Shown here piece by piece: positions 47,961 to 56,568 of a stretch of 64,000 nucleotides of DNA. Position numbers and translations under genes: made by a program. The DNA comes from Gemmatimonadota bacterium (GTDB taxonomy: Bacteria; Gemmatimonadota; Gemmatimonadetes; Gemmatimonadales; GWC2-71-9): positions 1 to 64,000 of the forward strand of contig JADFNB010000003.1 in the NCBI GenBank assembly GCA_022563595.1. Direction: 5' to 3'. Position 1 is the stretch's first letter; the number at the start of each line of letters is the position of its first letter. The notes under the pieces were generated by a model. It saw only the letters and a list, made by a program, of their open reading frames with translations, did not search any database and had not been told where the DNA came from.

Positions 47961-48357
47961 ACGAGCGTCCAATGAGCACGGTATCTCGCTGCTCGAGATA
48001 ATGATCGCCCTCACGATCCTCAGCACGGTGCTCCTCTCGCTATCGGGGCTCATGTGGCAGATGGGTCGGCATACGCGTGTGTCGGGCGCTGTAACCGTGC
48101 GGACGGCTACGCTCGAGAGCGCCGCCACGCTAGCGGAGAGCGTTACCTGGGACAGCCTGCCGGCAATCGTGGGATGCACCGCGGACACTACGGCGCAGCT
48201 CGAGTACACGCTCTGCTACGAGGTACAGAACGTCTCCTCCCAGCTACGGGAGGTGCGGGTAATCATCGCCCCGACCGTGCCGGCGACGCTCCTGTCTGAC
48301 ACCCTCACGATCCATCGCGCCAAGCCGAGGCAGGCCTCAACCTTGAACGGGCCATGA
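47950..48357 (+). CDS. Type IV minor prepilin, PilV-like
   Basis: The 135-residue protein has the class III signal HG-ISLLEIMIALTILSTVLL and a short globular domain. It overlaps the previous gene by 11 bases and the next start by four (ATGA). The layout FimT-PilV-PilW-PilX is the standard minor-pilin order that primes pilus assembly. Confidence 0.82.
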   Translation: MFRERASNEHGISLLEIMIALTILSTVLLSLSGLMWQMGRHTRVSGAVTVRTATLESAATLAESVTWDSLPAIVGCTADTTAQLEYTLCYEVQNVSSQLREVRVIIAPTVPATLLSDTLTIHRAKPRQASTLNGP

Positions 48358-49256
48358 GACGACGTGGATTCACGCTGATTGAACTGTTGGTCGGGATGGC
48401 GGTGGCGGGCATCCTCGGAACGGCGTTGATGCGACTCGTCGTCAGCAGTTCTCAGTTCGTCTCGCGCCAGGAGGCGCAGCTGGAAGCGCGGCAGACGGCG
48501 CGCGCCACGTTCCACCTGATCTCCAACGACCTGCGGATGCTCCCGAACGGCGGGGTCTCGCTGGCGACCCCAACCGAGGTCGATCTCAACGTCCCGTATG
48601 CGTGGGGTGTGCTGTGCCGCACGGTGGGTAGCGCTACCGTCGCGTCTCTCATGCCGATCGATTCGGCACAGTACGCGTCCGCTCAGCCGGCGCTTGTGGG
48701 CTGGCGTCAGCCCGACGGGACCTACCAGACGACCGAGTGGCCGACGATCTCCACCTCGACGAACCTGGCCGCGTGCACTGCCGACAGCATACGCGTCGTA
48801 CCGGGCGGCAGGCTGATCGAGATCAACCTGACAGACACGGTTCCGCCGGGCACGCTCATGTTCCTGGGCCGAACCGCTCGCTACTCGTTCAAGGCTTCTC
48901 TCGCGATGCCCGGCCGCCTAGCCCTGTTCCGTCAGGAATCGCCCGCTCCCGAGCAAGAGGTGATCGGACCGTTTGCCAGCGATACGCGATTCAGGTTCCT
49001 CACGGGATCCCGGCTCACGCCCCAGGATGCGCCGCCCGCCAATCTCGATTCGCTGCTGGGGCTGGAACTCGTGCTCGTAGCCGAGAGCGAACAGGTGCCG
49101 ACGGCGTCGTCCGCGCCGGCCCGGTTCGAGCTTCGGGCCCGGGTCAAGTTCCTGAACAGCCACGAATCCGAGAAATGCGCTAAATCCGGTAAATCCGATA
49201 AATCCGGTAAATCACGTTGGCGCGCGCGGCCATGCGAGAAATCCAAGAAGTCGTAG
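48354..49256 (+). CDS. Type IV minor prepilin, PilW-like, with a repeat-encoded tail
   Basis: The 300-residue protein starts MRRRG-FTLIELLVGMAVAG, a classic prepilin signal. The body is PilW-like in size and order. The last 29 residues (SEKCAKSGKSDKSGKSRW and a basic end) are encoded by a 9-base tandem repeat (AAATCCGGT type, 49181-49213) and look unlike pilin sequence. The tail could have been added when a repeat extended the frame. Confidence 0.82.
   Translation: MRRRGFTLIELLVGMAVAGILGTALMRLVVSSSQFVSRQEAQLEARQTARATFHLISNDLRMLPNGGVSLATPTEVDLNVPYAWGVLCRTVGSATVASLMPIDSAQYASAQPALVGWRQPDGTYQTTEWPTISTSTNLAACTADSIRVVPGGRLIEINLTDTVPPGTLMFLGRTARYSFKASLAMPGRLALFRQESPAPEQEVIGPFASDTRFRFLTGSRLTPQDAPPANLDSLLGLELVLVAESEQVPTASSAPARFELRARVKFLNSHESEKCAKSGKSDKSGKSRWRARPCEKSKKS
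49181..49213. repeat. AAATCCGGT tandem repeat at the pilW-like 3' end
   Basis: Three and a half units of AAATCCG(G/A)T: TAAATCCGGTAAATCCGATA then AATCCGGTAAATC. It is translated as K-S-G-K-S-D-K-S-G-K-S. A further partial unit, AATCCGAGAAATGC, precedes it and AAATCCAAGAA follows at 49240. Confidence 0.8.
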
Positions 49257-49258
49257 CA

Positions 49259-50362
49259 ATGCCAGTTCTGTCCAGCAGACGAGGGTTCGCGCTACCGCTC
49301 ACGATCCTGCTCATTGCGCTGCTCACGGTAATGTTGACGGCGGGATTCTCGCGCCTTCAGGTGGAGCGCCAGATCGCCGATGGCGCGGGTAACGTGTCGA
49401 CCGCACTTACTATTGCGCAGAGCGGCCTCCAGACGTACCTGGGGACCGTGAACACCGACGCCTGTACCCGACCCATCCGTCCGCCCGACGGGGACTCGGT
49501 GCGCATCAACCTGACCGGTGGCTATGCCGACGTAGTGGCACGTGTCGTACAGCGTCCGTTGGACACATTGAAGACCTGGACCTACGTCGTGCGCTCCACC
49601 GGATATGTGATCCACCCGCTGGCCGGCCCCGAGCCGCGTGCGCGGCGTACCGTCGCCCAGTTCGCCCGGTGGCAGACGGGCCACCTCGATATCAGGGCCG
49701 CGTGGACCGCCACCGAGGGTATCAATCGCGTACCGGGCGGATCGGGAGAGTTCCGCGGCCGCGACCAGAACCCGACGCCGGAGTGTCGCCAGCCCGACAT
49801 AAACGCAATCCGCGCGCCTTTGGGTGAGGGACCGTCGGACATGTCGGGGTATGGGACGGACGGCGCGTCCCCCAACGTGTACTCGGACGGAACGGCAGAG
49901 GCGGTTGCCGATTCCACGGGCATCGACTGGTTCGCCACGATCACCGGCGGCCTGACCCCGGACTATACGTCGGTGCAGCTGGGGAACTTGGACTATCCGG
50001 TGCAGGTGATCACCGGCAACCTAACCATAGGCAGCGGTGCATCGGTGATCGAAGGAACGGGATTGCTCGTGGTCACCGGCGACCTCCGCATCAGAGGGGC
50101 CTCCTTCAAGTGGTACGGGGTCGTCCTCGTCGGTCGCCAGCTGAAGTTCGATGCTGCCGACCAGCGCTTCTACGGCTACCTAGTGTCGGGACTCCAAGAA
50201 CAGGACAGTATTCCTCCCAACATACCGCCCACGAAGCTGGGCGGCGCTGGTGACTACACGAGCATCCACTTCAATACGGCCTACATCCGCCGCGCGATGG
50301 AGCCCCTTATCGGGTTCGTCCCGATCGGGAACGCCTGGATGGACAATTGGGCGACCTACTAG
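49259..50362 (+). CDS. Type IV pilus PilX-like protein
   Basis: The 367-residue protein has N-terminal SSRRG-FALPLTILLIALLTVM, a prepilin-type helix of the PilX_N class, followed by a large extracellular domain (AWTATEGINRVPGGSGEFRG, DYTSVQLGNLDYPVQVITGN, VIEGTGLLVVTGDLRIRGAS). The C-terminal part resembles the beta-helix-like domain of pilus-tip PilX proteins. ATG 49259 is two bases after the previous stop. No PilY1 or major pilin gene follows. Confidence 0.8.
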   Translation: MPVLSSRRGFALPLTILLIALLTVMLTAGFSRLQVERQIADGAGNVSTALTIAQSGLQTYLGTVNTDACTRPIRPPDGDSVRINLTGGYADVVARVVQRPLDTLKTWTYVVRSTGYVIHPLAGPEPRARRTVAQFARWQTGHLDIRAAWTATEGINRVPGGSGEFRGRDQNPTPECRQPDINAIRAPLGEGPSDMSGYGTDGASPNVYSDGTAEAVADSTGIDWFATITGGLTPDYTSVQLGNLDYPVQVITGNLTIGSGASVIEGTGLLVVTGDLRIRGASFKWYGVVLVGRQLKFDAADQRFYGYLVSGLQEQDSIPPNIPPTKLGGAGDYTSIHFNTAYIRRAMEPLIGFVPIGNAWMDNWATY

Positions 50363-50467
50363 ACCTGGCCGGGCGGCGGCCGGATCGGCCCTCACACATC
50401 CCCCACACACTGCACTACATTCTGGTCCGTACTTGCGACCACCATCTCCCCCGATGGAGTGACGTTC

Positions 50468-51637
50468 ATGGCGCCCGTGGAGTCCGTGCCGGTTCCGGCG
50501 CTCACCACCCTATCTGAAGACGAGCAGATGTTCCGGCAGGCGGTGCGCGATTTCGCGGACGCGGAGATTCGCCCGCACGTAGCCGAAATGGACCGCACTG
50601 CCGAATACAACCGGGCACTCATCCCGAAGTTCGCCGAGCTGGGCCTGATGGGCATCGACGTGCCGGAGAAATACGGGGGCGCCGGCGGGACGTTCTTCAT
50701 GAGCACGCTGGCCGTGGAAGAGATCGCAGCGGTGGACGCCGGCACGGCCGTGTTGCTCGACGTGCACAACACGCTGGTCAACGTGGCCATCAATACGTGG
50801 GGCAGCGAGGATCTCAAGCAGAAGTTCCTGCCGAGGCTCACCGCCGGGGCGCTCGGCGCCTATGCCCTTTCGGAGGCCGGATCCGGCTCCGACGCCTTCG
50901 CGCTGGCGACCCGCGCCGAGCGGAAGAACGGGAAGTGGGTCCTCACCGGACAGAAGCTGTGGATAACCAACGGGGCCGAAGCCGAGATCTTCATCGTGTT
51001 CGCCAACGTGGACCCCTCCAAGGGCCACCGGGGAATTACCGGTTTCATGGTCGAGCGCAGTATGCCGGGGTTCACCGTCGGCAAGAAGGAAGACAAACTC
51101 GGCATCCGCGCGTCGAGCACCACCGAACTGATCCTGGATAACTGCGAGGTTCCGGCCGATAACGTCCTCGGCGAGATCGGCAAGGGATACAAGGTCGCGA
51201 TTGAAACCCTCAATGCCGGCCGGGTGGGCATCGGCGCGCAGATGGTTGGCATCGCCCGCGGCGCACTCGACGCCACCTTGAAGTATGTGAAGGAGAGGGA
51301 ACAGTTCGGCCGGCCGATCGCCGAGTTCCAGGTCGTTCAGTTCCAGCTTGCGCAGGCGAGAACGGAGCTGGAGGCATCACGGCTGCTCGTCTACAACGCC
51401 GCGCGGCTCAAGGACTCCGGCCGCCCCTACATGCTCGAGGGCGGCATGGCAAAGCTCTACTGCTCGCAGGCTGCCGAGCGGATCACCAGCCTCTGCGTCG
51501 AGCTGTTCGGTGGGTACGGGTACACCAAGGAGTACCCGGTCGAGAAGTACTATCGCGACGCCAAGATCGGGACGATCTACGAAGGCACGAGCAACATGCA
51601 GCTACAGACGATCGCCAAGGTCCTTCTGGAAATGTGA
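50468..51637 (+). CDS. Acyl-CoA dehydrogenase
   Basis: The 389-residue flavoprotein has the ACAD fold: SEAGSGSDAFALATRAERKN, GQKLWITNGAEAEIFIVFAN, KLGIRASSTTELILDNCEVP, ELFGGYGYTKEYPVEKYYRD and the catalytic Glu in IGTIYEGTSNMQLQTIAKV. The pattern is nearest to short- and branched-chain enzymes. It forms the 2-enoyl-CoA and gives electrons to ETF. ATG 50468 has GGAG eight bases before it. No other beta-oxidation gene is adjacent. Confidence 0.92.
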   Translation: MAPVESVPVPALTTLSEDEQMFRQAVRDFADAEIRPHVAEMDRTAEYNRALIPKFAELGLMGIDVPEKYGGAGGTFFMSTLAVEEIAAVDAGTAVLLDVHNTLVNVAINTWGSEDLKQKFLPRLTAGALGAYALSEAGSGSDAFALATRAERKNGKWVLTGQKLWITNGAEAEIFIVFANVDPSKGHRGITGFMVERSMPGFTVGKKEDKLGIRASSTTELILDNCEVPADNVLGEIGKGYKVAIETLNAGRVGIGAQMVGIARGALDATLKYVKEREQFGRPIAEFQVVQFQLAQARTELEASRLLVYNAARLKDSGRPYMLEGGMAKLYCSQAAERITSLCVELFGGYGYTKEYPVEKYYRDAKIGTIYEGTSNMQLQTIAKVLLEM

Positions 51638-51645
51638 TGACGCAT

Positions 51646-51679
51646 GGCGTAGGGGCGCACGACCGTGCGCCCCTACGCC
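51646..51679. terminator. Perfect 15-bp palindrome between convergent genes
   Basis: GGCGTAGGGGCGCAC, loop GACC, GTGCGCCCCTACGCC. It lies between the acyl-CoA dehydrogenase stop and the convergent pepD stop. There is no T-run, so it may act as a REP-type element or as a two-way terminator. The TAGGGGCGCAC core is of a kind found dispersed in many genomes. Confidence 0.6.
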
Positions 51680-51685
51680 CATACG

Positions 51686-53137
51686 TCACGCCAATTCCTC
51701 CAGAACCGCAGCCAGCAGTTTGTAGAACTTCCCCACCGAATCGATCTGGACCCGCTCGTCGGGCGAGTGGGGGAACTCGATCTGCGGACCGAACGAGATC
51801 ATGTCCATCCCCGGCACCTTCTTGCCGATGATCCCGCATTCCAATCCGGCGTGAATCGCCTTGACCTCCGGCTCGGTCCCGAGTTCTCGCAGGTGCACGC
51901 GCTTGACCACCTCCAGGAGTCGCGAGCCGAGGTCGGGATTCCACCCCGGATATGCCTCGTCTTCCACTACCGACGCGCCGGCGAGCATCCCGCCGGCCCG
52001 AATGCTCCGGCGGAGAGCCTCGAGAGCGGAGTCAATCGAGGAGCGGCTGCTGAGCCCGATCACGACGGACCCGTCCCGTACCTTGACCGTCGCCAGGTTC
52101 GTGCTGGTCTCGACCAGATCGGGGATGTCATAGCTCATCGCCATGACGCCGTGCGGAAGCGCGTTGAGCAGATGGAGCAATGTTGCGCTCGTCATATCGC
52201 TCCAGACGTCCGCAGCGATCTCGGCGTCCGCAATCTCGAGGGTCATCCCGGGATCGGCACGTTTGAATTCCGCCTGGATGAGCACGAACTCGTCCCGGAG
52301 CCCGTTCAGGAACGCTGCTTCGTTCGCCCGGCCGACGACGGCTGTCGCGAACGCCTCGCGCGGTATGGCGTTGTGCGCGCTGCCGCCCTCGAAGTCCGAG
52401 AGGCGGAACGGTGTGCGCGTCGCAACGGCCCACAGCGCCCGCGCCAGCAGCTTCACAGCGTTGCCGCGTTGCAGGTGGATGTCACACCCCGAGTGCCCGC
52501 CCTTTAGGCCACGTACGCCAAGTCGGAAGGCGGCGGAGTCTTCCGGCGCCGCCGTTGCGTCTACAGCGAGTGTCAGCGAGCTGTCTCCACCACCTGCGCA
52601 CCCCACGTAGAGGATGCCCTCTTCCTCGGAGTCGAGATTGAGCAGCCGCCGTCCCTGGAGGAGACTGGCGTCGAGCTGCGCCGCGCCGGTCAGGCCTGTC
52701 TCTTCGTCGATGGTGAACAGCAACTCCAGCGGGCCGTGGATCAGGTCGGTCGCCTCCATGATTGCGAGCATGGTGGCAACTCCGATCCCGTTGTCCGAAC
52801 CGAGGGTCGTGCCCGACGCCGTCAGGTATTCGCCGTCGCGCCGCGGCTTGACCGCATCCTGGGTGAAGTCGTGGTCGACGTCGGAGTTCTTCTCGTTGAC
52901 CATGTCCAGATGCGACTGGAGAATCGTGGCGGGAGAGTTCTCGCGTCCGGCCGTACCCGGCTTGCGGACGACCACGTTTCCCGCCGCGTCTACGACGGCG
53001 GATAGTCCGCATCCCTCCGCGACCGTGATCACGTGCTGCCGGATCCGGTCCTCGCTCTTGGACCCGCGGGGGATCGTGAGAATGGTGTCGAAGTGCTGCC
53101 AAAGAGCAGTCGGCTCGAGCGTCGCGACAAACGTCAT
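51686..53137 (-). CDS. pepD: Aminoacyl-histidine dipeptidase (M20, PepD family)
   Basis: The 483-residue metallopeptidase has ILQSHLDMVNEK (metal His), GTTLGSDNGIGVATML (bridging Asp), FTIDEETGLTGAAQLD (catalytic and metal Glu), LLNLDSEEEG (metal Asp), GLKGGHSGCDIH in the lid and IHAGLECGII (metal His). It cleaves dipeptides such as Xaa-His in the cytosol. It converges on the acyl-CoA dehydrogenase and has the same direction as the OPT transporter upstream, which would supply peptides. Confidence 0.92.
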   Translation of the reverse strand: MTFVATLEPTALWQHFDTILTIPRGSKSEDRIRQHVITVAEGCGLSAVVDAAGNVVVRKPGTAGRENSPATILQSHLDMVNEKNSDVDHDFTQDAVKPRRDGEYLTASGTTLGSDNGIGVATMLAIMEATDLIHGPLELLFTIDEETGLTGAAQLDASLLQGRRLLNLDSEEEGILYVGCAGGGDSSLTLAVDATAAPEDSAAFRLGVRGLKGGHSGCDIHLQRGNAVKLLARALWAVATRTPFRLSDFEGGSAHNAIPREAFATAVVGRANEAAFLNGLRDEFVLIQAEFKRADPGMTLEIADAEIAADVWSDMTSATLLHLLNALPHGVMAMSYDIPDLVETSTNLATVKVRDGSVVIGLSSRSSIDSALEALRRSIRAGGMLAGASVVEDEAYPGWNPDLGSRLLEVVKRVHLRELGTEPEVKAIHAGLECGIIGKKVPGMDMISFGPQIEFPHSPDERVQIDSVGKFYKLLAAVLEELA

Positions 53138-53254
53138 GGATTCTCCAGACCACCGATACTATCAACCAGTTCCTGCCGCGGACTTTCCGACAGCGAGCGG
53201 TGAGCCTTGCGCGGTGAACTGTACGTGGTGCGCGGGGGATCGTAGCCCGCGCAC

Positions 53255-53276
53255 GGATCACTGATCACTGCTCACT
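53255..53276. repeat. GATCACTGATCACTGCTCAC short repeat
   Basis: GATCACTGATCACTGCTCAC overlaps the last codons of the OPT transporter gene. The unit (TCACTGA/GATCACTG) resembles short scattered tandem repeats. Confidence 0.4.
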
Positions 53277-55326
53277 CCGTCCGCAGCGCCACCCGATACA
53301 GCCACACCACGAAGGACGCCAGTCCGATCAGGCCCAGACCGGCCGCGATGGTGTCGAACCCTTCCGGGGCGAGCTTGATGACATCGGTACTTTGCGCCGC
53401 GGCGAATGGAACCGCGAGCATGATTCCGACCAGTGCTTCGCCGGTGATCAGTCCAGAGGAGAAGAGCAAGCCGTTGCGCCCCGCACAGAGCTGTTGTTCG
53501 CGCGTGGCGCCACGTCCGGCGACTGTGCGCGCGGCGAGGGCCGCCACGGCGCCCCCGAGGAAGATCGGGACGGACAGCTCCAGCGGCAGGTAGATCCCCA
53601 CCGCAACAGCGAGCACGGGCGCGCGGAACTTGCTGCCACGCGCCTCGAGGATCTTGTCGACGAGGATGATGCCGATGGCGATGGCGACGCCGATCCCGAT
53701 CATCGCCCACGGAAGATCCCGCGTGAAGACGCCGTTCGCCACCGAGCTCATGAGCGTCGCCTGCGGCGCCTTGAGCGCCTCCGACGCATCCATTCCTTCG
53801 CGAGGGAAGACGTCCCCCATCCCGTAGGCGGTGTACAGGAGCTGCAGCACCGGCGCCACCACCAGCGCCGCAGCCACTACCCCGAGTATCTGCATGATCT
53901 GCTGCTTGTACGGCGTCGCGCCGACGATCCGCCCCGCCTTGAGATCCTGCATGTTGTCGCCGGCGATGGCCGCTGCACAGCACACGACGCCGCCGACGAA
54001 GATCGCCGTCGCCGCCGCCGCCGTCGCCTTCGTGGCGTCGACGAGGAAGTCGATCTGGCCACCGAGGAGCCAGAGCAGCAGGAGAGAAACCGTCAGGATC
54101 GTCGCGATCGTGACGCCGGAGATCGGGTTGTTGGACGACCCCACCAGGCCCGCCATGTATCCCGCAACCGAGGAGAAGAGAAAGCCCGCCACGAAGGCGA
54201 ACGCGACGCCGAGCGCGATCATGCCCCAGTACAAGGCACTCGAGATGCCGAGCACGTCCCGGTCGATCACGCCGAGGAACACGATGAAGAGTGGGATGAC
54301 CAGTGCCACCGTCCCGAGCATCACGATGTTGATCGGCGTGTCCCGCTCCGTGCGTACAATCTCGCGTCCCTTGCCCGACCGTGTGGCCCGCACCGCCGCG
54401 AGCGACGACCGGATACCGTCCCGGATCGGTTTGATCAGTGCGATCAGCGCCCAGAGCCCGCCGGTCGCCATCGCGCCAACGCCCATGAAGCGGATCCGCT
54501 GGCTCCAGACCTCCAGCGCCGCGTCGTAGCCGGTCGCGTCTCCGACGATCGATTCGAGGACCTCCGGCGCCGCTGTCGCGGTGTAGATCGGAATCCCGAA
54601 CAGCCAGGAGATCAGGCCACCCGCGAACACCAGGGTCGCGATATTGATCCCCACGATGTATCCCACCGCGAGAAGCGCGACACCCAGTTCGCTCCCGTAG
54701 CCAAAGATCGCCCGCCCGGCGGTGAACGCGCCCGACCCTGTACCAGCGACCAGTTTGAACCCCGACTGCGACAGCTTGAGGACCGCGCCCGCGACCCCGG
54801 CCACCGCAATCAACCTGGCGCCTTCGCCTCCCGCGGTTCCGGCCTTCAGCACTTCAGCGGTAGCCACACCCTCCGGGAACTGGAGATTCGCCTCGATGAT
54901 CAGCGCCCGACGCAGCGGAATCGTGAATAACACACCGAGGATCCCGCCGACCAGCGCGATCGCCATGGTGGGCAGGAACTCGAATCCCTGCCAATACCGC
55001 AGCATGATCAGCGCCGGCATGGTGAAGATCACACCCGCCGCCAGCGATTCGCCGGCGGATGCGCAGGTCTGGACGATGTTGTTCTCGAGGATGTTCGACT
55101 CCCGGAACAGCCTGAGCACGGCCATCGAGATGACCGCGGCGGGAATCGAGGCCGAGACGGTCAGCCCGACTTTCAGCCCGAGGTAGGCATTGGCCCCGGC
55201 GAGTACCGCTGAGAGGACAACGCCGAGAACGACTGCCTTTGCGGTGATCTCGGGCAGCGTCTGCGATGCGGGAATGAACGGCGCATCGGAGTCAGTCGAG
55301 GACGAAGAAGGGGTCGTCTCAGCCAT
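53272..55326 (-). CDS. OPT-family oligopeptide transporter
   Basis: The 684-residue membrane protein has about 14-16 hydrophobic segments and the OPT signatures GANAYLGLKVGLTVSASIPA, NIVQTCASAGESLAAGVIFT, FPEGVATAEVLKAG and ISGVTIATILTVSLLLLWLL. OPT proteins import small peptides or metal chelates with protons across the cytoplasmic membrane. It lies upstream of pepD on the same strand, consistent with peptide uptake and breakdown. The stop falls in a short repeat. Confidence 0.92.
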   Translation of the reverse strand: MAETTPSSSSTDSDAPFIPASQTLPEITAKAVVLGVVLSAVLAGANAYLGLKVGLTVSASIPAAVISMAVLRLFRESNILENNIVQTCASAGESLAAGVIFTMPALIMLRYWQGFEFLPTMAIALVGGILGVLFTIPLRRALIIEANLQFPEGVATAEVLKAGTAGGEGARLIAVAGVAGAVLKLSQSGFKLVAGTGSGAFTAGRAIFGYGSELGVALLAVGYIVGINIATLVFAGGLISWLFGIPIYTATAAPEVLESIVGDATGYDAALEVWSQRIRFMGVGAMATGGLWALIALIKPIRDGIRSSLAAVRATRSGKGREIVRTERDTPINIVMLGTVALVIPLFIVFLGVIDRDVLGISSALYWGMIALGVAFAFVAGFLFSSVAGYMAGLVGSSNNPISGVTIATILTVSLLLLWLLGGQIDFLVDATKATAAAATAIFVGGVVCCAAAIAGDNMQDLKAGRIVGATPYKQQIMQILGVVAAALVVAPVLQLLYTAYGMGDVFPREGMDASEALKAPQATLMSSVANGVFTRDLPWAMIGIGVAIAIGIILVDKILEARGSKFRAPVLAVAVGIYLPLELSVPIFLGGAVAALAARTVAGRGATREQQLCAGRNGLLFSSGLITGEALVGIMLAVPFAAAQSTDVIKLAPEGFDTIAAGLGLIGLASFVVWLYRVALRTE

Positions 55327-55489
55327 GACGTCCGGGGGTTGTCGAGTGGAGGTTGGAGGGCGATCGAGTGCGCAACGCTAGAGACGGGACCACGGGATGT
55401 CAAGCGACCCCGCTGGCGGCCAGTACACTATCCGTTGTAGTATCAGGCGATTGACGATCAGTTGAGGTGGCCACCGTACGCTATCGGCT

Positions 55490-56557
55490 ATGAACAAATC
55501 TTCCTTGCGGTTCCTGCACCGCCTTCTCGACGCCCCTGGACCCTCGGGATTCGAGACCGCCCCGGCTGCCGTGTGGCGCGACGAGGCCGCCGCAGTCGCC
55601 GACGACGTTGTCGCTGACGTGTCCGGCAACTCCGTCGCCGTCCTGAATCCGGACGGTGCGCCCCGGGTGATGCTCGCGGGCCACATCGACGAGATCGGGC
55701 TCATGATCGTCCACGTCGACGACAACGGCTTTCTCTATTTCTCCGGTATTGGTGGTTGGGATGGCCAGGTGCTGGTGGGCCAGCGCGTACTCGTCCTGTC
55801 CAAACGCGGCACCATACTCGGTGTAATCGGCAAGCGCGCGATCCACCTCATCAAGACCGAGGACCGGGATACCGCTTCGAAGATCTCCGATCTCTGGATC
55901 GACATCGGCGCAAGAAACCGCAAGAACGCCTTGAAGCTCGTCCGTGTCGGCGATTCCGCAGTGATCGCGGGCGACGCGGTGGAGTTGCTCAACAAGCGGC
56001 TCGTTTCACGCAGCATCGACAACCGCATCGGCGCGTTCGTCGTGCTGGAAGCGCTGCGGCTCCTGCAACGCCGCCGACCGCGGGCCGCCGTTTTCGCGGT
56101 GGCCACGGCGCAAGAGGAGACCTCCTGGTCGGGAGGCGGGGCCCGGACGAGCGCGTTCGGGATTGAGCCCACGGTCGCCATCGTCGTGGACGTGACCCAC
56201 GCAAGCGACTGCCCGGGCGCTGAGAAGAAGGAGGTCGGGGACTTCAAGCTCGGGGGCGGCCCCGTTCTGTCACGCGGCTCCGCGATCAACCCGGTGGTAT
56301 TCGAGATGCTGATCCAAGTGGCGGAGAAAGAGAAGATCGCGTACGCGATTCAGGCTGCGCCTACCGAGACCGGAACGGACGCCGATGCCATCTACACCAC
56401 GCAGCGGGGAGTGGCGACCGGGCTCGTCTCGATCCCGAACCGCTACATGCACAGCCCCTGCGAGATGATCGAGTTGGCGGACCTGGACCGTGCAGCGCGC
56501 CTCTTGGCCGCCTTTACGCGGCGGCTGACGGCGAAAACCGACTTCGTGCCTCGCTGA
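55490..56557 (+). CDS. M42-family glutamyl aminopeptidase
   Basis: A 355-residue binuclear metallopeptidase: AGHIDEIGLMI (metal His), SIDNRIGAF (bridging Asp), AQEETSWSGG (catalytic Glu-Glu), VVDVTHASD (metal Asp) and NRYMHSPCEMI (metal His). M42 enzymes form large tetrahedral cytosolic complexes that trim peptides. The gene is divergent from the OPT transporter, so transporter, M42 and PepD could serve peptide use together. Confidence 0.92.
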   Translation: MNKSSLRFLHRLLDAPGPSGFETAPAAVWRDEAAAVADDVVADVSGNSVAVLNPDGAPRVMLAGHIDEIGLMIVHVDDNGFLYFSGIGGWDGQVLVGQRVLVLSKRGTILGVIGKRAIHLIKTEDRDTASKISDLWIDIGARNRKNALKLVRVGDSAVIAGDAVELLNKRLVSRSIDNRIGAFVVLEALRLLQRRRPRAAVFAVATAQEETSWSGGGARTSAFGIEPTVAIVVDVTHASDCPGAEKKEVGDFKLGGGPVLSRGSAINPVVFEMLIQVAEKEKIAYAIQAAPTETGTDADAIYTTQRGVATGLVSIPNRYMHSPCEMIELADLDRAARLLAAFTRRLTAKTDFVPR

Positions 56558-56568
56558 GGCGCTGAACG

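Noticed and set aside
53392-54930. 512-codon open frame antisense to the OPT transporter
   Set aside because: It mirrors the transporter's codons, is extremely rich in Arg, His and Asp, and has no domain; a GC-rich antisense artefact.
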